This document shows positions 1 through 6,765 of a DNA stretch of 64,000 nucleotides, one piece after another. A program made the translations under genes and the position numbers. The DNA is from Alistipes sp. (lineage in GTDB: Bacteria; Bacteroidota; Bacteroidia; Bacteroidales; Rikenellaceae): assembly GCA_017436185.1 (NCBI GenBank), contig JAFSDP010000011.1, positions 79,642-143,641 of the forward strand, written 5' to 3'. The notes below the pieces were generated by a model. That model saw nothing but the letters and a program-made list of their open reading frames with translations, was not told where the DNA came from and searched no databases. The first letter of the stretch is position 1; each line of letters begins with the position of its first letter.

Positions 1-141
1 ATAATCTTCGCTTATATTCTCCATTAAGACCCATGCTTTGATTTGATATGTATCTGCATGTGTTGGTACAATTGGCGCCGAAGAACATGAACACATTAGT
101 AGATACAATGCAACAAAAATAAATACTCTGTAAGTTTTCAT
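1..141 (-). CDS. Lipoprotein, N-terminal part only (cut by window edge)
   Basis: The minus strand from ATG at 141 stays open to the window edge, giving 47 codons. The start reads MKTYRVFIFVALYLLMCSC: a basic residue, a hydrophobic stretch and a cysteine at residue 19 (or 17), which fits a type II lipoprotein signal peptide. It follows the P-loop gene at 160-579 by only 18 bases on the same strand, so the two are probably co-transcribed. The rest of the protein lies outside the window, so no function can be given. Confidence 0.5.
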   Translation of the reverse strand, partial: MKTYRVFIFVALYLLMCSCSSAPIVPTHADTYQIKAWVLMENISEDY

Positions 142-159
142 AATATTAAATATTTAAGG

Positions 160-579
160 TTAGTGATTTAAGCATTTTTTGATTAATTCAATAATCATAT
201 TTGCTGTTAGATCATTTAATAAGTCGGTGTTAATGCCATCGTAAGATGATAATGGCGACAGCCAAATCGTTTTATACTCATATTGTTCTGCAAGTTGTTC
301 TACTGTTGCGACAGTGCTTCCTTTGGTGCGTGATGCACAAATAATAATTTCACAATCAAGCGTCATCAACTCTATGAGCCACTCGTCTTGTGCCGAACAA
401 GGGTCTCCCAGACTTGCAATGCCAATAGTTGAGTTGCAGAATGGCACGATGGCGCAAATATCATCTGCAGATTGATGTAATGGTGGTTGATTGCTGATGT
501 TGAGTCGATCCCACACTGCTCGAATCGAGGAAGTTTTTCCTATTCCGGCACCACCCCAAAGACAAATAATTGTTTTCAT
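160..579 (-). CDS. Small P-loop nucleotide-binding protein, unknown function
   Basis: A 139-residue protein opening with a Walker A motif, GGAGIGKTSS, at about residues 9-18. I start it at the ATG at 579 because an AGGAG sits six bases upstream; an in-frame ATG at 600 would add seven basic residues and has no such site. A beta-strand-like stretch (CEIIICASRTKG) may hold the Walker B side but lacks a clear DE pair. The protein is too short for a full AAA+ or STAND ATPase, so it may be a free-standing NTPase or the remains of one. Function not recognised. Likely operon partner: the lipoprotein ending at position 1. Confidence 0.6.
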   Translation of the reverse strand: MKTIICLWGGAGIGKTSSIRAVWDRLNISNQPPLHQSADDICAIVPFCNSTIGIASLGDPCSAQDEWLIELMTLDCEIIICASRTKGSTVATVEQLAEQYEYKTIWLSPLSSYDGINTDLLNDLTANMIIELIKKCLNH

Positions 580-948
580 ACGTCTCCTGCTGCCTACCAA
601 CTCCTAATAAGGCGATTATTGTAAATAATACAGAAAGTGTGGAGCTGATTTCGTTTATCTAACGAGAGGTTCTGACAAAACCCAAGACGAATAAACGATT
701 ACAAGACCCCACACCTGAATAGTATGAGGTGTATGCACAGAAAGCGCATAGCCACATAGCTATACAAGGAATGAGTGTTGTCGTTATCCTCGTCTTGTTT
801 GAAACTGTCAGATTTCTCGTTAAGGATAAAAGCGAAAACACTTTCATCTAATATGTAACGCCGTGGGCATAATTCCCATGACACTACAAAATTAGTAAAA
901 TTTTCGCAATTGACAACACTCTTTTGGGGTATTGTTCGGATAAGATAC

Positions 949-988
949 AAGAATTCGCCTCTCACAACTTAGTGGGAGGCGAATTCTT
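949..988. repeat. 17-bp hairpin (inverted repeat)
   Basis: Arms 949-965 (AAGAATTCGCCTCTCAC) and 972-988 (GTGGGAGGCGAATTCTT) pair over 17 positions with a single G-T wobble and a six-base loop. No T-run follows directly on either strand, so it is not a textbook intrinsic terminator. It may be the remnant of a mobile-element end or a structured RNA. Confidence 0.6.
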
Positions 989-1126
989 GAAAGTATATTT
1001 ATTATTTATACTTAATTTCGACTACATAGAAGCCTACATGAGAAAAGTAGAATCTTCGTAAATAAAGGTTTAGACTATTTTTGCTCGGACAATCAGTCTG
1101 CAACTAAACAACTTAACACTTTACAA

Positions 1127-1165
1127 ATCAAATGCTTCTTAAATACTGCGTTGGCAGCATTTGAT
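1127..1165. repeat. 10-bp inverted repeat downstream of the araC-type gene
   Basis: ATCAAATGCT (1127-1136) and AGCATTTGAT (1156-1165) are perfect inverse copies separated by 19 bases. The site lies just past the stop of the AraC-type gene and could terminate its transcript, though no T-run follows. Confidence 0.4.
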
Positions 1166-1198
1166 AGAGGGTCTAACCAAGCGGCTGTCCCTTTTTTG

Positions 1199-2053
1199 TT
1201 ACTTATTCTCCAATCGAAACTCCGAGGGCGATTGGCCGACGTGCTTGCGGAAGAAACGCCCCAGATAACTCTGGTCGGGGAAACGTAGTCGGTAGGCAAT
1301 CTCCTGCACCGAGAGGTCGGTGGTGCGCAGTAACATCTTGATTTCCAAGATGACCGTATGGTCGATAATCTCCTTGGCCGTGTGGCCCGAGATGGCGTGT
1401 ACGATGGTCGAGAGGTAGCGGGTTGAGATGCAGAGCTGCTCGGCATAGAAGGCCACCTCACGCTCGCCCGAGGCGTGCTGCTGCACCAGACTGATAAAAC
1501 GGGTGAAGAGCTCCTGTCGGCGTGAGGAGTTTTCTTGTCGTTCGGCGGTGATGCCCGAGTGACGCAACACACGGTCGTAGGCCTCCAGCAGGGCGTTTTG
1601 CAGTCGATTGCGGGTGATGGTGTTGCGGAAACGGTTTTCGGTGTCGCGGTAACTATGGTCCAGAATGCGTAGCCAGAGGTCGATGTTGCGCCCCTCTTCA
1701 AGCGTGTTGTTGCGGAAGGGGTACTGCTTGATGATGCGCATAAAGTCGATGTCGAGACGGAAGGCCGCTTCGGCAAAGAGTTGGGCCGAGAAGGCGAAAT
1801 AGCTGATGCGCAGGTCGTCGCTGGGGCTGGTGAGGCCGACCATCGAGCCGGGCAAAATCATTGCCGAGGTGTTGCGTCTCAGGGTGCAGTGCAGGTCGTC
1901 GATGGAGAGTTCGATTTTTCCTTTTCGGCACAGCAACAGGGCACCAAAGTCCATTCTTCCGGAGTAGCCCGATTTCCCGTTGAGGTCGAGTTCACCCACC
2001 TTGAATGCCTCGCCTTCGGCCATCTGCATCGGATTGAGCTGTTGTTCGGTCAT
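1199..2053 (-). CDS. AraC-family transcriptional regulator
   Basis: A 284-residue protein with an N-terminal sensor half of cupin type (about residues 1-160) and a C-terminal AraC double helix-turn-helix (about residues 190-282). The conserved signature is visible in DLSVQEIAYRLRFPDQS followed by YLGRFFRKHVGQSPSEFR. I start it at the ATG at 2053: the frame is open further upstream, but a well-spaced promoter lies just before this ATG. It points away from the three-gene unit upstream of it and has its own promoter, so it need not be part of that unit. Its target genes and ligand are unknown. The GC-richer codon use matches the core genes rather than the AT-rich neighbours. Confidence 0.9.
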   Translation of the reverse strand: MTEQQLNPMQMAEGEAFKVGELDLNGKSGYSGRMDFGALLLCRKGKIELSIDDLHCTLRRNTSAMILPGSMVGLTSPSDDLRISYFAFSAQLFAEAAFRLDIDFMRIIKQYPFRNNTLEEGRNIDLWLRILDHSYRDTENRFRNTITRNRLQNALLEAYDRVLRHSGITAERQENSSRRQELFTRFISLVQQHASGEREVAFYAEQLCISTRYLSTIVHAISGHTAKEIIDHTVILEIKMLLRTTDLSVQEIAYRLRFPDQSYLGRFFRKHVGQSPSEFRLENK

Positions 2054-2071
2054 AGTTGTTCGGATTTTCGA

Positions 2072-2102
2072 CAAAGGTAACAAAAAATGCGCAACATTCA
2101 AC
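2072..2102 (-). promoter_or_regulatory. Promoter of the AraC-type gene
   Basis: On the minus strand, a -7 box TACCTTTG (2072-2079) is preceded by TTG (2099-2101) with exactly 19 bases between. This is the Bacteroidota consensus for the primary sigma factor. The ATG follows about 18 bases downstream of the -7 box. Confidence 0.65.
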
Positions 2103-2164
2103 TTTCGTGTTCCGAAAATTACAAACCGACTAAAGATTCTTTGAGCCAAACAAAATGATAACAA

Positions 2165-3454
2165 CTAATCTCGCCACTCGTTGTTTTCGTAACAAGCCAT
2201 AGAGACAGTTTCATCTGTCAGCAACCGCTCAAACGCTGCGGTGTTACAATCGACTTGTACACCCTCGTAAGTGCCACAGTCGGATTTTTGATGTTCATAC
2301 ATGTAGTAAAATCGCGCCAATGTCAGCCAGGCATAGCGTTGGTCGTAGGTGGATATTGTCGATCGATAGACGCTGATTCTACCTACGCCTCGACCATACA
2401 CACACAATGGCTCTACGAGCAGAAAACTGTAACGAACGCCGCCCTTTTCATCCTTGATATCTTCAGCTACAAATCGTTCTAAATCCGCTTGAAATTCTGC
2501 TCCTTCAACCACTCGAGGTTGCTCATTGCAGTCATATTCGTATTTGACCTCTTTAACAACACCGTTGTCGTTTTGCTCAAAGACGACCCAACCTTTGGCT
2601 AAAAACGCGCCCACATAACCTTGACCTCCGGTTTGATAAGCGAAGACCAACTCATTCGATTTGATGCGTTTAATTGCATTTGTACGCTGCGTCTCGCCGT
2701 TATACTCGCACAATACTAATGCATTTACTTTGTTTTCAAACAACCATTTTTGCCAATCGTTGAACTTAAAAATAGCGAAATGGTGACAACGCTTTGATAC
2801 GCGTCCAACGATCGAGCTCTCTTCTGTTGATTCCGATTGCGAATCGGAGATTAATGCAGCTGAAGTTGCCGTATTGGCAAGGCGATCAACATCGACAACG
2901 GCATCGTAAAGCGTGCTACAATTCGACCATAGCGATGAAACTTTAGCGATCTTATGCTCCTCATACTTATGCTCCTCATAGGGTGTATTGTTGATGTCGC
3001 AACGCAATATCTCGGTGATTTTTGTAAAAGATTTACGGCAATCATCGCTATTGAATTCCTTGTCGGAAATCAACTCTTCCAACACGTTGTTAATTTGCTC
3101 TATCTGATCATAATCCAGAAAGAACAACAACCCATTAAACATCTCCGAGCGAAGAATCTTTATCTCCTCAGCGTTGATATTGTCGTCGGATAGTATATCC
3201 CACATTTTATAGGTAAATTTGGTATATACTTCAAGCTTTCGTTCGTGTAATTTTATATTTTTGTCGCGTCTTTCCTCGCCTTCGCTTTGTCCTTTCAAGA
3301 GCAGAAAGGTTACGACAGCAGTCAGCACAACCGACAATACGGCCGCCACTGTTTCATACCATAAATCGTGAATGGAATAGAGCCTCAGCGACACCACCGC
3401 AACACACATTGCAATGCAAATTACAACTGTGTACCAAAAAGATTTACTTTTCAT
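2165..3454 (-). CDS. Two-helix membrane protein, unknown; third gene of candidate defence unit
   Basis: A 429-residue protein with two hydrophobic helices at the N-terminus (about residues 8-26 and 33-54). A charged helical stretch (EGEERRDKNIKLHERKLEVYTKF) and a long soluble part that should face the cytoplasm follow. No catalytic motif is recognised. It starts 9 bases after the stop of the zinc-knuckle gene, so both are surely on one transcript. Two-helix anchors followed by a soluble domain are common in membrane-acting effectors of abortive-infection systems, but this is only an analogy. Base use is AT-rich compared with the core genome, which suggests acquisition. Confidence 0.7.
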   Translation of the reverse strand: MKSKSFWYTVVICIAMCVAVVSLRLYSIHDLWYETVAAVLSVVLTAVVTFLLLKGQSEGEERRDKNIKLHERKLEVYTKFTYKMWDILSDDNINAEEIKILRSEMFNGLLFFLDYDQIEQINNVLEELISDKEFNSDDCRKSFTKITEILRCDINNTPYEEHKYEEHKIAKVSSLWSNCSTLYDAVVDVDRLANTATSAALISDSQSESTEESSIVGRVSKRCHHFAIFKFNDWQKWLFENKVNALVLCEYNGETQRTNAIKRIKSNELVFAYQTGGQGYVGAFLAKGWVVFEQNDNGVVKEVKYEYDCNEQPRVVEGAEFQADLERFVAEDIKDEKGGVRYSFLLVEPLCVYGRGVGRISVYRSTISTYDQRYAWLTLARFYYMYEHQKSDCGTYEGVQVDCNTAAFERLLTDETVSMACYENNEWRD

Positions 3455-3463
3455 ATCCCTAAC

Positions 3464-3718
3464 TTATAGTGCTGGTGAATGTTTGCCTTTGTTCGACCCA
3501 TTGGGATGACGAGGACAACTGCAGGCGGTCAACGATCGCAGGCTCGAAAATTTAGTCCCGCAATACTTACAAGTATATTGAGCCTTTTCGCCTCCCTCAT
3601 AAAGTTTGTGTTTCCCCTTATTGGCTCCATCAGGATGACGAGGACAGCTACATGCTGTTAATGTGCGGACACTTTGATACGCTGTTCCACAGTATTCACA
3701 ATAAAAAGTTTCAGCCAT
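3464..3718 (-). CDS. Tandem zinc-knuckle small protein
   Basis: An 84-residue protein made of two near-identical repeats of about 36 residues. Each has the pattern C-x2-C, 12 residues, then CSCPRHP and a later NKGKH, giving four cysteines and up to two histidines per repeat as likely zinc ligands. Repeat 1 covers about residues 7-38 and repeat 2 about 49-81. It sits between the DUF262/DUF1524 gene (75 bases upstream) and the membrane-protein gene (9 bases downstream) on the same strand. It may bind nucleic acid or act as a small adaptor; the family's biochemical role is not known to me. Confidence 0.75.
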   Translation of the reverse strand: MAETFYCEYCGTAYQSVRTLTACSCPRHPDGANKGKHKLYEGGEKAQYTCKYCGTKFSSLRSLTACSCPRHPNGSNKGKHSPAL

Positions 3719-3793
3719 AATATGTTTTGTTTTATAGTTATTGTTTTACTTATTCATACGCTATGTTCCACATTGAAACGATCGCCATCACGC

Positions 3794-5488
3794 TTAAAAC
3801 TCGCCCATCATAAAATCAATGATTTTATGTTTCCTTTTCAGGATCTTCTCCTTATCCCACATGTTTGAATTGCCCACCATCTCTACGACCTCAAGTTGCT
3901 GTTTAAGTTGGGTGTATCCTTTCAGTTTATAACTCAATAAATTATTTGAAGCCGAACAATTGTGGGATTTTGAAAGCAGCAGATAGTTGCCTAAACAATC
4001 CAGATACTCTCTACAGAATTCATCATCGTACTCACAATATCCACAATCAGGCGTGTCGGGGCGTGTTTGAGGGGCAATATGCTCTAACTCGGGATTTACG
4101 ATATCCGAGTAACGCATCGGTTGGTAGCCTGCAGAGCCCTGTTTCATGAGATGGATCTCGTATTTCCAAAGAATAAATTTAGCAATCGTTCGATCTATAC
4201 CACCCATTATAGCGCCCTTAAATTGGTCGTTGTTCCAATAGGCCCACCACCAATCCGCAGAGTCTGCTGTGCAAAGTTTTTCAATACGCTGCTCGAGCGG
4301 TGCTATGTTACCGTCGAAATCACGATACACATCAGCCAAGCGGGAGGCAAGGACTGCCCTTTTACCAATCAACTTATCTCTCAATGTGATACGCTCCAAA
4401 ACTCGACATAGACGACACAGCGAGTCTTTGGTGACATTGCGTCTATACGATTTAAGAATGAAGGGAAGTAGATCGGATTTCGCTCCTAAAACAACCAACG
4501 AGTGAACATCTGGTAATTCTCGTTGATCATTCACAAAGAATACCACAAGAGATTGTGCACACTCTTGCAAAAGGATGACAAAATGCTCGACAAAATCATT
4601 GGATTCTTGCTTTCCTTGTGCCAACTCCTTTGCCATTACCACATCTACATCCACCCACTCTAAGGTATTGTGATGGAGGCGAAAAGCATATTGCAACAAG
4701 TTATTTTCATCTACATAAGGTTCTAAACGGCTCAAGCAAGCATATATTTTCCCGAATCTTTGCTGAATGTCATCTAATATGCTCCTTGCATCATCTGGCG
4801 TGTTATTCAGTAAGATGTGATACATCAAATGAGCCTTAACCACTTCTAATCGAGAGGGTCTTTTTCCTCTGTCATTCTGAAAAATAAACATCTGCACAGC
4901 CTCCGCCTCGTCATGCACTACATGAGTGGTGCAAGCCGACTTCAGCACCGTATCGAGCAATCGCGTCAGTTTGGGTTCATCACACGCTGCTAAATATTTC
5001 GCAAAATAGTCAAAGGCGCACACAATGCGTTTTTGAGAAAGGGTCTCCAATTCGGCCAGGTGCGTTATGTTTCGATTGATGGCATAATCACGCATCAGGC
5101 AATTGTCGTCAGCAACCGTTGAGAATCCGTATCTTGTCCCGTCCTTGATAATGCGATAGTTGCGCAACTCCACTTCGGTCAGTTCTCGTCTACTTCGCAG
5201 CTCATGATAAAGGGCCGAGAGAAACAAAACTATCGTAGTCAAACGCTGCTGTCCATCAACAACACCAAACTTCTCATCATCCAGTTTTTCAAACAGAAAG
5301 TGGCCAAAATAATACGGAATAGATGTTTCGCTGATAATATACGCCTCAATATCCTTTATAAAAACATCTACCTGGGTTCTTTTATCCGAGCCCTTTTGAG
5401 GGGTGTCCCATGAGTAGGCACGCTGATAAGCAGGAACAAAAATCTCTTTGTTCTGCAACATTTCTCGAATGGTTGATTTCTCTTTCAT
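3794..5488 (-). CDS. DUF262/DUF1524 protein (GmrSD-like type IV restriction family)
   Basis: A 564-residue protein. The N-terminal DUF262 part shows FVPAYQRAYSW (about 17-27) and the nucleotide-binding DGQQR signature (78-82). The C-terminal DUF1524 part shows the HNH-like sequence LEHIAPQ (from about 468), LGNYLLLSKSHN (about 499-510) and a following N/K cluster. This domain order is that of fused GmrSD enzymes, which cleave glucosylated or otherwise modified phage DNA using NTP. It is the first gene of a three-gene minus-strand unit. A phage-defence role is inferred from the family. The two partner genes are not part of classical GmrSD systems. Confidence 0.9.
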   Translation of the reverse strand: MKEKSTIREMLQNKEIFVPAYQRAYSWDTPQKGSDKRTQVDVFIKDIEAYIISETSIPYYFGHFLFEKLDDEKFGVVDGQQRLTTIVLFLSALYHELRSRRELTEVELRNYRIIKDGTRYGFSTVADDNCLMRDYAINRNITHLAELETLSQKRIVCAFDYFAKYLAACDEPKLTRLLDTVLKSACTTHVVHDEAEAVQMFIFQNDRGKRPSRLEVVKAHLMYHILLNNTPDDARSILDDIQQRFGKIYACLSRLEPYVDENNLLQYAFRLHHNTLEWVDVDVVMAKELAQGKQESNDFVEHFVILLQECAQSLVVFFVNDQRELPDVHSLVVLGAKSDLLPFILKSYRRNVTKDSLCRLCRVLERITLRDKLIGKRAVLASRLADVYRDFDGNIAPLEQRIEKLCTADSADWWWAYWNNDQFKGAIMGGIDRTIAKFILWKYEIHLMKQGSAGYQPMRYSDIVNPELEHIAPQTRPDTPDCGYCEYDDEFCREYLDCLGNYLLLSKSHNCSASNNLLSYKLKGYTQLKQQLEVVEMVGNSNMWDKEKILKRKHKIIDFMMGEF

Positions 5489-5506
5489 CTAAAATCGTTT
5501 TATTTA

Positions 5507-5537
5507 CAAAATTACCTTTTCCGGCAGATTTTTCAAA
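5507..5537 (-). promoter_or_regulatory. Promoter of the three-gene DUF262 unit
   Basis: Minus-strand TTTG (5534-5537), 19 bases, then TAATTTTG (5507-5514), a full match to the Bacteroidota promoter. The ATG is 19 bases further on, with no Shine-Dalgarno site. It is the only consensus promoter I see ahead of the three genes. Confidence 0.7.
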
Positions 5538-5650
5538 ACACAACCAGAAAATTCGCTAAAAGCCGTTACTTTTTTATACACATTAAATCTATACTTCGGG
5601 CTTTTGAAATGGTCGTGATAGAGCGATGCCATATCACAAATTTAGTGATT

Positions 5651-5813
5651 TTATCCCTTTCTCACAAACTCATACAACGCCCGCAACCGGTCGTCTATGT
5701 TTTCTTCCAAGTTGAAACACTATTTTTGCGGGTCTTTGCTCTTGAATACGAACGTGGTCACATAATTCGGCAGATTCTTCATAGTTGCTACGTTTTATCG
5801 GTTTAACTCTCAT
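5651..5813 (-). pseudogene. Possible small decayed gene with one frameshift
   Basis: A minus-strand frame from ATG at 5813 gives 47 residues starting MRVKPIKRSNYEESAELC and stops at 5670. Just before that stop, a neighbouring frame continues as NLEENIDDRLRALYEFVRKG and ends at 5651. Joined by a one-base shift near 5713, the two read like one small soluble protein of about 53 residues. A -7-like TACTTTTG (5822-5829) lies just upstream of the ATG but no -33 box is at the right distance. No family is recognised. It may equally be chance. Confidence 0.25.
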
Positions 5814-5933
5814 TGACACGACAAAAGTAGGGATATCTTCTGCCAAAACTCGGCACAAGTCGGATGATTTTGGTAGGTGTGACCTTATAAAACGCAAAAA
5901 AAGAGGAGATAACCGAAGCTATCTCCTCTTTCG

Positions 5934-6006
<73 letters not shown>

Positions 6007-6021
6007 ATCGTTTTGCGGTTG

Positions 6022-6052
6022 CAAAGGTAGGCAAAAAAATGATATCTCCAAA
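6022..6052 (-). promoter_or_regulatory. Promoter of tRNA-Phe
   Basis: Minus-strand TTG (6049-6051, inside a T-run), 19 bases, then TACCTTTG (6022-6029). It lies 16 bases ahead of the mature tRNA 5' end. Confidence 0.7.
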
Positions 6053-6216
6053 AAAAACGGCAAAAAAAATGCAAAAAGCTCGTTTTGACCCCCATATTCC
6101 CGCTGGAGTCCTCTTGTTCCTTGACTGCCATTCCGGCCGAAATAGTTGTCAAAACGGGCTGAGAGAATGGCGAAGCCCTCAAAATAGGTGGAAATGTAAT
6201 TTTTTTGCCCTTTTTG

Positions 6217-6247
6217 TTTTGAAATGCCAAAAAATGTCGTACCTTTG
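6217..6247 (+). promoter_or_regulatory. Promoter of a short transcript
   Basis: TTTTG (6217-6221), 18 bases, then TACCTTTG (6240-6247) on the plus strand. It is followed only about 60 bases later by a strong terminator, with no reading frame between that looks like a gene. Confidence 0.6.
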
Positions 6248-6252
6248 TGTTC

Positions 6253-6340
6253 GAGAGTCAAGTACATTTGTGCTTAGGCATCTTGTTAGAAAAGTGTAAT
6301 TGGGGACCACCGGTCAGTTTATCTGGCCGGTGGTTTTTTT
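6253..6340 (+). ncRNA. Candidate small RNA of about 85-90 bases
   Basis: The stretch lies between a consensus promoter (6217-6247) and a canonical intrinsic terminator (6306-6340), and contains no plausible start codon with a gene-like frame. The predicted 5' end near 6253 assumes initiation about six bases past the -7 box. It lies 425 bases ahead of the susC-like gene, on the same strand and separated by the terminator, so it could be an independent sRNA or a prematurely ended leader. No known RNA family is recognised. Confidence 0.45.
6306..6340 (+). terminator. Intrinsic terminator of the small transcript
   Basis: Arms ACCACCGGTCAG (6306-6317) and CTGGCCGGTGGT (6323-6334) form a 12-bp stem with one G-T pair and a TTTAT loop, followed by a run of T to 6340. 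Confidence 0.85.
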
Positions 6341-6690
6341 GTGGGTCGCTCCAAGGCCCGTTGATGGGCCTCTGGCGGAGGAGCCAATCAATGCCTCGAA
6401 GTGGCATTTTTGCCCCCTCTTTGAGCCGCGAAATGCAATCCGTAAGTGGCAATTTACCTCGCATCAGCCTTCAAAACGACCCGAATCGGCACCAAAAGGG
6501 GCAAAAACCCTATATATATAAATAGGTATAAATGCGTATCCCGACCGACGTCCGCTGAAAAGTTGTAAAAACGGCCCAAAAGTGTGATTACAATCTGTAA
6601 TTAAAAACTCCCGCCTTAACAATAAATTAACGTAAAACGCTCCCTTATTGGTGGCGTCCTATTAGGTTTGTAATTTTTTTTATGAATTAT
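6341..6690 (+). other. Intergenic stretch before the susC-like gene
   Basis: About 350 bases with no gene. No regulator binding site can be named. The promoter for the operon lies at its right end (6691-6722). Confidence 0.4.
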
Positions 6691-6722
6691 TTTGTAAATT
6701 ATTTTTCAAACACTTATCTTTG
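6691..6722 (+). promoter_or_regulatory. Promoter of the susC/susD-like operon
   Basis: TTTG (6691-6694), 20 bases, then TATCTTTG (6715-6722). The ATG follows at 6766 after an A/T-rich leader of about 40 bases. Confidence 0.65.
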
Positions 6723-6765
6723 TCGGTGAACTTTTTATTAAAAAAACACTTTAAAATTAACGCTT

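Larger units (their letters stand above)
580..1198. other. Gene-poor stretch with hairpins
   Basis: About 600 bases without a convincing gene. Two overlapping minus-strand frames (659-847 and 699-965) compete for the same DNA and neither has gene-like features. The stretch holds a strong 17-bp hairpin at 949-988 and a 10-bp inverted repeat at 1127-1165. The minus-strand frame running past the araC stop (1093-1198) is also open and protein-like. It could be the worn end of an old mobile element. Confidence 0.4.

Noticed and set aside
659..965. Two overlapping minus-strand frames as small genes
   Set aside because: They overlap in different frames, one starts inside the 17-bp hairpin, and neither has a promoter or ribosome-binding site.
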